Positions 54,444-63,823 are shown, counted from the first letter of the stretch. The stretch is 64,000 bases of DNA from MWCO01 sp964488865 (GCA_964488865.1 CAZAWR010000032.1:1-64000); one strand, 5' to 3'. The notes: generated from the letters alone by a model not told the origin. Translations and numbers: made by a program.

Positions 54444-57400
54444 ATGACCGCTCACGCCCTGCCCCTCGAGATCGCCGCCCCACACGATGACCCGGCAGGC
54501 AATCTCGACGTCTTGCGCGTCCAGCGCACCTGCGTGCACGACGGCCCCGGCCTGCGCACCGTCGTCTTCTTCCGGGGCTGTCGCATGCGCTGCACGTGGT
54601 GCCATAACCCCGAAGCCCAACCCTTCGGCCGCACCAACGGCCCGTCCCGCACTGCCGTCTCCGAAGTCCTGCGCCAGATCCGCCTAGATAGGACCTACTT
54701 CACCACCACCCATGGCGGCGTGACCCTCAGCGGGGGCGACCCCATGCTCCAAGACCCCTCGAGCCTGCTCGCGTTGCTGCACTCCCTTCGAGCCGAGGGC
54801 ATCCACGTGGCCGTCGAAACCGCCGCCGACGCCCCTTGGTCCACCTTCCAAGCCTGCCTGCCGTTCGTGGACCTGTTTCTCGTCGACCTGAAGGCCGCGG
54901 GAGACGACGACCTGCACTTCCGGCTCACCTCCCGCCGCCTCGGACCTGTGGAAGCCAACATCCGCCGCCTCGTGACGGCCCGGGCCAACGTTCGCTTCAG
55001 AATGTGCGTCGTGCCCGGTCACAACGACTCGCCCGCGAGCATCACCGCCATCGCGAGCTTCCTCCGGGATCTCGGCTGCCCCTCCCTCGAATTGCTGCGC
55101 TACTTCGACCTCCACGAGCAGAAAGCAGTGCGGCTGCGCCTGGCCAAGGAGCCCCTGTCCATTGCATCGCACGTGGCATCTGAAGCGTTGACACGCGCGG
55201 CCGAGGCCTTCCGATCCTTGGGCATCTCGGTGACTCTTCCCTCCACGACCGCTGGCGCCGCGCCGGTCCGGTTCACGCCGCGCGTGAGCGCCATTCAGCG
55301 CGCAATCCGCGAGAGCGGTCACGCGGTCTGCCTCGAGTCGGCCCGCCTGAAGACAGCGTTCTACAAGGCGCACGGGTTCGACGCCGCCGTCCCCGTTCAC
55401 CGGGCACGCGCCTTGCGCTACGTGCTCAACCGCAAGACGGTCCAGGTCCATCCCCATGAGCTTCTCGTGGGTAACTTCACGGCGAAACGGGTCGCCGGCA
55501 ATGCCTGGGTCGAGTACTTCGCCCCATCGATGGCCGTCCACTTCTGGCGGATCGACCGCCAGAAGCCCGTCGCTTTCGCCTGCTCGGCCGCTGAGAAGGC
55601 CGTGTTCTACGGCGAGCTTCTCCCCTTCTGGGCCAAGCACAGCCTGGCAGCGAAGGCCTTTCCCAGGCTCGGGGACTTCGCGCTCTTTCTCGCCCGCACC
55701 TTCGAGAAACGCGTCGGCTTCAACAACAACATGGCTGCCATTGCCCACTACATCGTCCACTGCGACCGCGTGCTGCGCCTCGGCACGTGCGGGCTCGCCG
55801 CGGAAATCCGCGCCAAGGCGGCCGGAAGCCAACGCCCCGCGTCCGACTTCTACGACGGCGTCCTGATCGCCCTCCGGGCCCTGGAGGAGCTCGCCGACCG
55901 CTATGCCCACCACCTCCGCTCGCTCGCGCAACAAGAGCGTGACCCCACCCGCCGCGCAGAGCTCGAGGACATGGCGCACGTTTGCTCGCGCGTGCCCAAA
56001 AGCCCGGCCACGACCTTCCACGAGGCGCTGCAGAGCATCCTTTTCCTCGAGATCGCCCTCTGCACCGAGTCGTTCGAGAATGCCATCTCCCTCGGCCGCC
56101 TCGACAAGATCCTCCAGCCCTTCTTCGAGGCCGATCTGGCCGCCGGACGCCTGGACCACGAGAAGGCCCGGGAGCTGCTCGCCTGCTTCGTGCTCAAGTT
56201 CGACGAGGTCATCTTCCTCAACGACGGCGACTCGGCCTTCCAGCTCGGCAAGCTGTTCGAGAGCCTCTCTCCCGTCGAGACCGTCACCCTGGGCGGGACC
56301 GACGAAGACGGGAACGACGCGACCAGCGACGTGACCTACCTGCTCCTGGACGTCTGCGAGCTTCGTCCCATCGGCGTGAACATGGCTGCCCGGATCCATC
56401 GAGACAGTCCCGAGGCGTACGTGCGAAGGATCGCAGAGGTGTACCTCGGGGGGTCACCGATGCCCGCGCTCTACAACGACGAAGTCTACGTCCCCGCGCT
56501 GCGCAACCACTACCCTGCAAGCCTCGCCGACGTACGCAACTACTCCATCGTAGGGTGCGTCGAGCCGGTGGCGACGGACGACCACTTCGCCAACACGGAT
56601 TGCGCCAACGTCAACGTGGTGCTCCCGTTCCTGCAAGCGTTGCGGGGGGACAGCCGGCGACTCTGGCGATACGGCGCCCTCGGCCACGTGGACCAGAGGC
56701 TCCTTCGCCGGGCGGGTAGGGTGATAGCGAGACGCAACCGGCTGAGCGTCCTGTCCAGGGCCGTGGACCGCCTCTCCGGGGTCTCCCCCCCCGAGAGCCT
56801 CGACGCGCTGATGGCGCGCTTCCAAGAACGCCTGATCGAGCTCGTGCGCGACGTCCTTTCGGACCACCAGACCATCGAAGGCGTCCTGGCCCGCGAATTC
56901 CACACCCCCCTGGCCTCCTCCTTGTTCCGAGGCTGCGTAGACCGCGGAAAGGACGTGTACGAAGGCGGGGCAACCCTCAACACGAGCGGCATCCAGGCCG
57001 TGGGGGTGACGGATGTGGCCGATTCGCTGCTCGCCCTGAAGGACGTCGTCTTCGACAGGAAGCTCTACACGCTAGCGCAGGTGGTGCGCGCCATGGACTC
57101 CGACTTCGAGGGGGAGGACAACCAGAAGATCCTCGCCAGTCTGCTCACGGCGCCCAAGTTCGGCAACGACGATGCGGGCGGGCACGTCTGGGTGAATCGG
57201 GTCCTCCAAGCCTGGACGAACGCCTTGGACGCTGCCGTGCACGCGACCCGCAACGGCAAGTACGTGGCTGGCTACTACGGCTTGAACGTGAACATGGTCT
57301 ACGGGCGAAAGACCCCCTCCTTGCCCTCGGGGCGGTTGCGGGGGCAGCCCCTCGCCAACAGCATTTGCCCGCACTATGGGATGCAGAAGACGGACCTGAC

Positions 57401-57728
57401 CTCAGCGTTGAACGCCGTGGCGAAGGTGGACTTCGCCAGCTACGCACCCAACGGGACCACCCTCACCTCGACCATCGACGCGGGCCTGTTCCCAGGGACG
57501 GACGGGGTGAGGAACCTGGCGGGCCTCATCAGTGGCTACTTCAACCAAGGCGGCATGCAATTCCAGCCCAACCTGGTGAGCCGGGAGGTCTTGCTGGACG
57601 CCTACGAGAACCCGGGCAAGCACAAAGACCTCGTGGTCCGCATCGCAGGCTATTGTGCCTACTTCGACGATCTCTCGGACGAGCTGAAGAAGGAGATCAT
57701 GGGCCGGAGCTACTACGCAGCAAGCTGA
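54444..57728 (+). CDS. Fused glycyl-radical-enzyme activase and glycyl radical enzyme
   Basis: One 1094-residue polypeptide. Residues 1-275 are a radical SAM activase: HDGPGLRT, then C46-x3-C50-x2-C53 (CRMRCTWC), VTLSGGDP and VDLFLVDLK. The ferredoxin-like insert of many activases is absent. Residues about 280-1094 are a complete glycyl radical enzyme: ELLVGNFTAKR near the start, the thiyl cysteine and base C705/E707 in IVGCVEP, and the radical glycine G1069 in RIAGYCAYF. GCVEP fits dehydratase/lyase-type enzymes, not pyruvate formate-lyase; the substrate is unknown. AGGAGG at 54433-54438 supports ATG 54444. No internal stop or frame change is seen at the junction. Confidence 0.95.
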   Translation: MTAHALPLEIAAPHDDPAGNLDVLRVQRTCVHDGPGLRTVVFFRGCRMRCTWCHNPEAQPFGRTNGPSRTAVSEVLRQIRLDRTYFTTTHGGVTLSGGDPMLQDPSSLLALLHSLRAEGIHVAVETAADAPWSTFQACLPFVDLFLVDLKAAGDDDLHFRLTSRRLGPVEANIRRLVTARANVRFRMCVVPGHNDSPASITAIASFLRDLGCPSLELLRYFDLHEQKAVRLRLAKEPLSIASHVASEALTRAAEAFRSLGISVTLPSTTAGAAPVRFTPRVSAIQRAIRESGHAVCLESARLKTAFYKAHGFDAAVPVHRARALRYVLNRKTVQVHPHELLVGNFTAKRVAGNAWVEYFAPSMAVHFWRIDRQKPVAFACSAAEKAVFYGELLPFWAKHSLAAKAFPRLGDFALFLARTFEKRVGFNNNMAAIAHYIVHCDRVLRLGTCGLAAEIRAKAAGSQRPASDFYDGVLIALRALEELADRYAHHLRSLAQQERDPTRRAELEDMAHVCSRVPKSPATTFHEALQSILFLEIALCTESFENAISLGRLDKILQPFFEADLAAGRLDHEKARELLACFVLKFDEVIFLNDGDSAFQLGKLFESLSPVETVTLGGTDEDGNDATSDVTYLLLDVCELRPIGVNMAARIHRDSPEAYVRRIAEVYLGGSPMPALYNDEVYVPALRNHYPASLADVRNYSIVGCVEPVATDDHFANTDCANVNVVLPFLQALRGDSRRLWRYGALGHVDQRLLRRAGRVIARRNRLSVLSRAVDRLSGVSPPESLDALMARFQERLIELVRDVLSDHQTIEGVLAREFHTPLASSLFRGCVDRGKDVYEGGATLNTSGIQAVGVTDVADSLLALKDVVFDRKLYTLAQVVRAMDSDFEGEDNQKILASLLTAPKFGNDDAGGHVWVNRVLQAWTNALDAAVHATRNGKYVAGYYGLNVNMVYGRKTPSLPSGRLRGQPLANSICPHYGMQKTDLTSALNAVAKVDFASYAPNGTTLTSTIDAGLFPGTDGVRNLAGLISGYFNQGGMQFQPNLVSREVLLDAYENPGKHKDLVVRIAGYCAYFDDLSDELKKEIMGRSYYAAS

Positions 57729-57752
57729 GGCCGAGGTCCACACGCGCCCGGG

Positions 57753-57770
57753 ACCGGTGCAAGCGCCGGT
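57753..57770 (+). terminator. Short GC hairpin between convergent genes
   Basis: ACCGG (57753-57757) pairs with CCGGT (57766-57770). It sits in the 60-bp gap between the fusion gene end and the next gene. No T-run; a weak terminator candidate only. Confidence 0.3.
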
Positions 57771-57788
57771 GTCACGGCCCCAGGCTGG

Positions 57789-60590
57789 CTACTGCTCCCC
57801 CGGGGGCAACTCGGCGAACGAGCACAGCAAGGTCATCGAAGTCGGGCTCGAGCCTGTCGATTGCGGAATGGGGTCGCTGTCTCGGATGGGCCAATCCGGT
57901 ATCCACGAGAACTTCCCGGAGGGGTCCTTGTAACCCCGCATCCTGACCCAGCCGCCAACCCAATCGATGGCCTGCTGCGGCCACTCTTCGTTCGAGAACG
58001 TGTACATGGCATCGTTGCCGCTCGAGTCGTCATCGTCGTAGAGCGCGGCGAAGAACGTGTGCGCGGTGTCTGCCGGGAGAATTTGCTTGTCGCTGTAGTT
58101 CCAGTTGTTGGTGCAGGAATCAGCCGGCCACGAGACGGTCGCGTTGTTCTGACAGTAACTGCCCCATGCCTTGTACATGCGCCATTCGTTCTGCCCGTTG
58201 TGCAGTCGAAGCCCTCCCCGCATGACCTGGGGGTCCACTGCGCCGCACGTCCAGCAATCCCCATGGTTCGACCCGTCGGCAGAGGTGACCCGAAAGACGA
58301 CCTCGTGATTCCACTGTGCGTGGTAGAGCGGCGGATATCGGAGCTTCACGTGCTCGATCGTGGCGGTCACAGGCTTGTGATCGGAGAGTCGCTCGGGCGG
58401 TGCGCCATAGGACCCAAAGCTCGGGAACGGAGAGAACCACAAGCCGGGGTCTTCTCCTTGCTTCTTTCCAGCCACCCATGTGGTGGCTGCGTAGCTCGAG
58501 TGGTTCGGAAGGTAGGGTGGTCGGACAAGGACGTAGTCGAATCGCTCATTGCCATTCCACTTGCCCGCGAAGTCGCACGTGTCCTCTTGCTTCCCTCCGG
58601 TCGAGCCGATGTACGTTCCGGCACACTTTCCGGTGGAGAAGTCAATCTGCGAACCTCGCTCCTTCGCAATGTCGCCATGATCGATGTCCCAGTCGAAGTC
58701 GAAGGGCCAAGGGTTGAGCAGATCGGTAGCCGGCTGGCCGTACACGCTGTTCGGCGGCGATATGGTCAGCGTCTCCAGCATCCCCTGGTACTCAGAGCCG
58801 AGCTTACTGCCATCGATGTTGAAGTCACCCATGATGATGGCAGGACGATCCGGCAGACCCGTGGCCGGGTTGACCGCGTGCGAGCTGATGAACGCATTCA
58901 TTTCCTTGAGCTGCAGCGCGCGAACCTCCTCGTCCGACATGCTGCAGTTCCAATCGTTCTGTGCAAGCTTTTTCAACCCCTCCAAGACGCCGATCTCGAA
59001 CGGATCCGTGATCGTCGCCGCCAGCGCACCGAGCTCCGACCAGATGGAGTCCTTCAGGAACACGTCCTTGCACAACCTCGGGTCGTCCGCCTGCAAGTGG
59101 GTGTTGAAGACATCTACGTAGTCACCCCCGCTGGGGGGCGGCTCGCACGCCTGTGAGGACGACCCCGCGCACTTGCTCTGGTCGGTGTTCTCCGGCGTCG
59201 GCGGGTTCAGCATCAGACGCACCCACTGCACGCCCTTGGCTTTGAAGCAATCCTCTCCTTTGCACGCGTTGAACGAATGGAAACTCTTCCCACCATCGGG
59301 TAGCGGGCTGAGAATCCAGAGTCCCCCGGTCGTGCCCTCGTCTCCTATGAAGGGCTTCGCGATCTCGTTGACGAACTTCCTGAACACCGTCAGCTGGAAG
59401 TCAACTGGACCGTAGGTGTTGTACCGGCCCAGGCCACGAGAGTTCCGCACGTAGTTCGCTGTGTCGAGAACCTCTGCCATCTGGTCTTCGTTCCACCCTT
59501 CCTGGATCGCGACTACGTCGCGCGGGGTGAAGGACCCGGGCTGATGCCCCGCCAAGAACAGGCCAATATCTTCGTCGTCGACAACACTGAACTCTCCAGC
59601 AAGCTTGTCGATGCTCGAGCGTCTGACGTTCCAGGTCATGTAGCTCTTGGCGAAGCCTTGGGGTGGCCCGAGCAGCAAGGTCAAGGCCTTCCTCCGGTCC
59701 GCCCACGGGGAGGTAGGCGCCACACTCTGCGTGATGGCCTCCGGCATGCTGCCATGAGAGGGATTCCCCGGGGCTCCCGTGGCGAGGATGGCGAATCCGA
59801 TCCCCGGATCGAGGCCCTGGTCGGGTGCGACGAAAGCGCTTTCGGGAAGGGAGATCGTGAGCTCAGCACTGCACCGCGTCACCGAACCGGTCGACGGGTC
59901 GGGAGCGCACGTGGGGGTCGACACGGGGAACCACTCGCTGACCTGCTGGAGCTTTCCGAGGTACCCCGGACGCAAGACTCTCGAGTTCGTACCTTGCTTC
60001 ATGTCGACGCAGTACACGCGGTCCTCGGTCCCCGCTGTAGTTGTCGTTCCTGTGAAGCGATTGTTGTCCACGAAGAGGCAAAGCTCGCGGACGTCCTTCG
60101 AGTAGAAGGGTATGTTCTCGAGGTAGATCTGGAGCTGGTTGTTCGTGCGACCCATCGGCACCAGACCAGGCTTCGCGCCGAGCGTTGGCTTCAGCCGCCA
60201 CGCCTTTGCGTGCACGGTCCCCCCCGCTTTGACCATCCAGTCCGTGTACGGGAGAGTGACTCCGCCACCGTATTCCTTCGGGTCTCGCTTCCCGTCCACC
60301 ACAAAGCGAGCAGCATTCTTCGAGTCCACCGTGGCTGGGGGCGTCGAGACGCACCACGAAGGCTTGATGGCGCCTCGGTCGCAAGCGGAAGAATCAGGGA
60401 TGATATTGGTGACCACGCCTTCCGTCACCGAGTCACGATCCTCGACCTCGTCTGGGGCCTCTCCGCCGCAAGAGAAGGCCACAGCACACAACACCACCAG
60501 AAGACCGTTCGCCCAACGGAGCGACGCAGGCTCCCTCACCGCGCCCGCTCCCTGATCCTCATCGCCCAAGCAAGACATCTCATTCTTCAT
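57789..60590 (-). CDS. Exported EEP-family phosphodiesterase-like lipoprotein
   Basis: A 933-residue secreted lipoprotein. The signal segment (NGLLVVLCAVAFSC) follows about 26 residues of N-terminus. The N-terminal third has beta-rich sequence of uncertain fold. The endonuclease/exonuclease/phosphatase domain (about 320-750) has DVVAIQEGWNED (metal Glu), VFNTHLQ, IIMGDFNIDG and LSDHKPVTATIEH (catalytic His), the set seen in sphingomyelinase/DNase I-like hydrolases. The last part is a beta-rich domain. Probably a phospholipase- or nuclease-type secreted enzyme; the substrate cannot be told. Convergent with the fusion gene. Confidence 0.85.
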   Translation of the reverse strand: MKNEMSCLGDEDQGAGAVREPASLRWANGLLVVLCAVAFSCGGEAPDEVEDRDSVTEGVVTNIIPDSSACDRGAIKPSWCVSTPPATVDSKNAARFVVDGKRDPKEYGGGVTLPYTDWMVKAGGTVHAKAWRLKPTLGAKPGLVPMGRTNNQLQIYLENIPFYSKDVRELCLFVDNNRFTGTTTTAGTEDRVYCVDMKQGTNSRVLRPGYLGKLQQVSEWFPVSTPTCAPDPSTGSVTRCSAELTISLPESAFVAPDQGLDPGIGFAILATGAPGNPSHGSMPEAITQSVAPTSPWADRRKALTLLLGPPQGFAKSYMTWNVRRSSIDKLAGEFSVVDDEDIGLFLAGHQPGSFTPRDVVAIQEGWNEDQMAEVLDTANYVRNSRGLGRYNTYGPVDFQLTVFRKFVNEIAKPFIGDEGTTGGLWILSPLPDGGKSFHSFNACKGEDCFKAKGVQWVRLMLNPPTPENTDQSKCAGSSSQACEPPPSGGDYVDVFNTHLQADDPRLCKDVFLKDSIWSELGALAATITDPFEIGVLEGLKKLAQNDWNCSMSDEEVRALQLKEMNAFISSHAVNPATGLPDRPAIIMGDFNIDGSKLGSEYQGMLETLTISPPNSVYGQPATDLLNPWPFDFDWDIDHGDIAKERGSQIDFSTGKCAGTYIGSTGGKQEDTCDFAGKWNGNERFDYVLVRPPYLPNHSSYAATTWVAGKKQGEDPGLWFSPFPSFGSYGAPPERLSDHKPVTATIEHVKLRYPPLYHAQWNHEVVFRVTSADGSNHGDCWTCGAVDPQVMRGGLRLHNGQNEWRMYKAWGSYCQNNATVSWPADSCTNNWNYSDKQILPADTAHTFFAALYDDDDSSGNDAMYTFSNEEWPQQAIDWVGGWVRMRGYKDPSGKFSWIPDWPIRDSDPIPQSTGSSPTSMTLLCSFAELPPGEQ

Positions 60591-60823
60591 AGTCCAGCAC
60601 CTTTCTCGGGGCCCAAGCCCCGTCTCTCATCCCTCTCTTCGGACGCACGCCCAGACCGGTTGCTAAGAAAGATCACCCGGTCGGTCGATTTCTCCCTCCA
60701 CGCGAGGTCAACAGCGACCTCGCCCTGCCCAGCCGTTGCCAGGCCCCTGACCCCGTTTCAGGTTGCACGGGTCAAACAGGCTCCGGCGCAGGCATGTCTG
60801 TCACCGAGATGTCGCGATCTCGG

Positions 60824-61615
60824 TCAGCTTCTTCGCGCAGCATCCCCCTCGCCCGCCTGCCGCGTTACCAACACCCCAGCCAATGCTCCCACGCTGCTCA
60901 TCAGCTTCCGAAGCCTGAACTCGTGTTCCTCTTGCGACAACTCCGACCGCCCAACGTCGACGATAACCGTGCCCTCCACGAGCAAGTCCATACGGTACGC
61001 ATCGTCGATCACCTTGCCCTTGTACGACGCGGCGACAGCGATGTCCTCGACCACCGAGAAGCCACGAAGCCTCAGCTCATGCGCAAGAAACGTCCGAAAC
61101 GCGAGTGGCTCGAGGGCGGGGCCGAACTCCGCTCTCACCTGCTCGGATGCCTCGAGTACGCCACGCGCCACGTCGTCGACAAGCCGAGCCGGAGCACCGT
61201 CTGCCAACCCCTCCGCCGAAGGCTGCCGCGCTAGGGGAGCGGAAGGGAGTGTGACCTCGAAGGGGTCTCGGGGACTCGCACACGCAGAGCGCAACGAGGC
61301 TTGGGTCGCCGGGTGCACGGGCGACGTGATCGCCTCCTCGAGGGCCAGGGAGTTGGGGCAGCGCCCACAAGCGACGACGGGTTCGGTGGCAGAAAAGGCG
61401 CAGCCTGCCGCGTTCACACTGGGCGGCGCACCCGAGGAGACGTCGGACAGAACGAGGGTCTCGCTGCGCGAGCTCAGCCCAATGGTTGCCCACTCCTCAC
61501 GCTCCCTTGCGTTGATGCGAGAGATGATTTCGTCCACCTCCGCGCGCCAGGAATCAGGCGTCTGGGTGCCACCGCCACCCAGTGCGGATGGGCTTTTGAC
61601 GGTACAGTCATGCAT
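60824..61615 (-). CDS. GxxExxY-type (PDDEXK_3-like) protein with changed active site
   Basis: A 263-residue protein. ATG 61615 is preceded by GGAGGA. The N-terminal 140 residues are unassigned and carry dispersed cysteines. The C-terminal half resembles the GxxExxY/PDDEXK_3 fold: FRTFLAHELRLRGFSVV, YKGKVIDDAYRMDLLVEG, IVDVGRSELSQEEHEFRLRK, and LAGVLV. The usual ExK catalytic lysine is replaced (VDVGRSE), so nuclease activity is doubtful. No neighbour suggests a role. Confidence 0.6.
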   Translation of the reverse strand: MHDCTVKSPSALGGGGTQTPDSWRAEVDEIISRINAREREEWATIGLSSRSETLVLSDVSSGAPPSVNAAGCAFSATEPVVACGRCPNSLALEEAITSPVHPATQASLRSACASPRDPFEVTLPSAPLARQPSAEGLADGAPARLVDDVARGVLEASEQVRAEFGPALEPLAFRTFLAHELRLRGFSVVEDIAVAASYKGKVIDDAYRMDLLVEGTVIVDVGRSELSQEEHEFRLRKLMSSVGALAGVLVTRQAGEGDAARRS

Positions 61616-61748
61616 GGGAATCCTCCATGGGAAGTTCGAGTTGGTGCCCTTCCTTCGGACACAGAACGGATCGGTTGCGTGAAATCGACCCGCCTCGCTC
61701 AAATCGTTGAACCTCCCACAGAACACGCGCTACCAAGGGTCACCCCGG

Positions 61749-62480
61749 ATGATCAGCCGCCTTCTCGATCCCGCATTCCTCGGCCTCATGCTGGTGCTCG
61801 TCGGCCTGGTGGGCTGGACCCGCACCCAACCGCGTCGCGCCCTGCTGCGGTGGAAGGTCCTCGCGTGGTCCGGGTTCGCCGCGCTGTGGCTCGCCGCCTC
61901 CCCCTGGCTGTCGAACCTGCTCGCCGGCGCTCTCGAGCCCGAGTCCAACGATCTGGCCTCCGCCCTGGCTGGCACCGACCCGTCCCGCAGAGCCTTGGTC
62001 GTCCTCGCGGGCGGCCAGCGCAACACCTACGACTTCCTTCCCGCCGTCGAACGCCTCGACGCGACCACCCAGGCCCGACTGCTCGGCGCCGCGCGCGTCT
62101 ACCGCGAAAACGGCCCCTTCGCCGTCGTCATCGTCACGGGCACGGGCATCCCTTACGTCTCCTCCATGGCGGATTACCTCGCGCTCCACGGCGTGCCGAA
62201 GGACCGGATCGCCCTCGAGCCCGAGGCCACGGACACGTCCACCAACGCAACGTTCTCCGCTTCGATCCTCCGCAAGCACGACCCGGCCAAGGTGGTGCTC
62301 GTCACCAGCGCACTGCACATCCCCCGCTCCGTGGTCGCTTTTCGCAAGGCGGGCATCGAGGTCGTTCCCGCACCCGTCGACTACATCGGCGGCCAGGGGT
62401 GGCGCCTGATCCCGTCGTCCTCCGCGATGGTCCGCACCGCGCGATCCACCCACGAAATCCTGGGCCGTCTGGAGCCTTGA
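61749..62480 (+). CDS. YdcF/ElyC-type DUF218 membrane protein
   Basis: A 243-residue protein with two N-terminal hydrophobic helices (PAFLGLMLVLVGLVGW, GFAALWLAASPWLSNLL) and a periplasmic DUF218 domain: RALVVLAGGQRNTYDF, GPFAVVIVTGTGIPYVSS, LALHGVPKDRIALEPEATDT and KVVLVTSALHIPRSV. Relatives such as E. coli ElyC/SanA act in envelope and undecaprenyl-linked metabolism. ATG 61749 yields a normal start. Function is inferred from the family. Confidence 0.88.
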   Translation: MISRLLDPAFLGLMLVLVGLVGWTRTQPRRALLRWKVLAWSGFAALWLAASPWLSNLLAGALEPESNDLASALAGTDPSRRALVVLAGGQRNTYDFLPAVERLDATTQARLLGAARVYRENGPFAVVIVTGTGIPYVSSMADYLALHGVPKDRIALEPEATDTSTNATFSASILRKHDPAKVVLVTSALHIPRSVVAFRKAGIEVVPAPVDYIGGQGWRLIPSSSAMVRTARSTHEILGRLEP

Positions 62481-62497
62481 CCCGGCTCAGTGCCGTT

Positions 62498-62667
62498 CTA
62501 GACCCAAATCAAGCACTGTTCGAAGAACGTGCTTGGGTTTGGGGCTATCCGAGCCGAAGGCGAGGCGTTTCGGGGTGCGCCGCGGTGAGCGCGGCGAGGG
62601 GGCTTTTCGAAAGCCCCCTTAGAAAAACCTAGGCCCAAAGCAGCGCGATCGCTTGACTTGGGTCTAG
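62498..62667. repeat. CTAG-bounded palindromic element, copy 2 (170 bp, composite)
   Basis: CTAGACCCAAATCAAGC at the left (62498-62514) and GCTTGACTTGGGTCTAG at the right (62651-62667) are 16/17 inverted terminal repeats. Inside lie AAGCAC/GTGCTT and CCCAAA/TTTGGG nested arms, a perfect 9-bp GGGGGCTTT hairpin (62598-62618) and an internal CTAG at 62629. It resembles a small non-autonomous (MITE-like) or REP-type element. The 66-bp version is at 43183-43248. Confidence 0.75.
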
Positions 62668-62736
62668 AGACGTCCCTTGACCCCACGACGGGGCGTGGAA
62701 CAATCCCACCACCACCGTCCGGCAGAAGGTCGTAAC

Positions 62737-63180
62737 GTGCACCCAGGTCGTCACCACTTTCGGTGGAGCCTCCCCATCGCCCTCATCCCCCTCGCGTTCG
62801 CCGGGGCCTGCGGTCGCAAAACGCCCCCATCTACCGTGGGCAGCGAAGTCGAAGCCCCAAGAAGCGATGGGACGATGGGAACGGCGCAAATCGCCGAGCT
62901 GTACGGCAAGCTCGCACGGGTCCGGTTCGAACGCGGCGACGAAGCCTGGGTTCTCGCCGTCGAGCTGGAACCCCCGGCGACCGCGACTCCCCCGCCCCCA
63001 GACGCCTGTGCTGTCGCCCCCGACGACCGTGTCCGAGCCCCGTGGAGCCCAACGGAAAAAACGTACGCCGGTCGGGTCAGGGACGTACACGGAAGGATTG
63101 CCGAAGTGCAGTTCGATGACGGCGACAAGATCTGGACGCCTTGCGACGCCGTCCGGACCTTTGAGGGGGCGAGCGATTGA
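62737..63180 (+). CDS. Small lipoprotein with Tudor/Agenet-like repeats
   Basis: About 147 residues from GTG 62737, which follows AGAAGG; the frame is open back to ATG 62677 but a signal peptide starts here. The lipobox is LAFAGAC. Two related beta segments (KLARVRFERGDEAWVLAVE and AGRVRDVHGRIAEVQFDDGD) resemble Tudor/Agenet-type barrels. Its 3' end runs into the start of the broken metallophosphoesterase at 63176, suggesting a junction of unrelated pieces. Function unknown. Confidence 0.6.
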   Translation: MHPGRHHFRWSLPIALIPLAFAGACGRKTPPSTVGSEVEAPRSDGTMGTAQIAELYGKLARVRFERGDEAWVLAVELEPPATATPPPPDACAVAPDDRVRAPWSPTEKTYAGRVRDVHGRIAEVQFDDGDKIWTPCDAVRTFEGASD

Positions 63181-63785
63181 TCCAGACCAGCCCACGAGCT
63201 ACGTCTTCGACGTCGGGCCCTTGCGTTTCGTCGTCCACGACACGGCCCTCGAGGAGGGCGGGGCCGATGGCATCCTTCGACGCCCCGACCTCGAAGCGTT
63301 CCTCAAGCCTGCGCTCGACAAGGCCAAGACCGACGGCAAGCTCGTGGTGCTGGTCTCTCATCACGGGCTCGGGTCCTTTGGCGACGGCAGCTCCGGAAGC
63401 AGCGCCACCAAACAGAGCGTGGTCCTGGCAGACGAGGTCAAGACCTTCTTGCTGTCGTACAACAACGTGGTGCTGAGCCTCACCGGTCACCCATTTCCAC
63501 GTGGTGAACTGGGTCGGAGGCGCGACCGGCGGCTTCTGGGAAGTCCAGACATGCTCGCTCGTCGAGTTCCGGAACCAGATGCGGCTCGTGGAGATCGCGG
63601 ACGAGGATAACGGATACCTATCGATCCAGCTGATCGGTGTCGACTTCGCCACGGACGACGACGTGGTGGCGGAAGAGGGGCGTCGCTTGGCCATCCTCGA
63701 CCACACGTCCGGGTGGGGCACAGGACACGAGGGCACGCCGACCGATCGGAACGTGAAGCTGTACGAGGCGCTACCCGCCGCGTGA
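63177..63785 (+). pseudogene. Metallophosphoesterase remnant, truncated and frameshifted
   Basis: The first frame reads YVFDVGPLRFVVHDTALEEG then KLVVLVSHHGLGSFGDGS and LLSYNNVVLSLTGH. At about 63490 the frame changes; the second frame continues HFHVVNWVGGATGGFWEVQ, then DNGYLSIQLIGVDFATDD to the stop at 63783-63785. Adding two bases at 63490 would restore a GHTHFH metal-ligand motif. The N-terminal metal half (D-x-H and GDxxD) is missing, replaced by the lipoprotein gene. It is a decayed gene of the metallophosphoesterase family. Confidence 0.7.
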
Positions 63786-63823
63786 GCCAATCAACCTCTG
63801 CGTGCTGGATTGAAAGGGAATTC

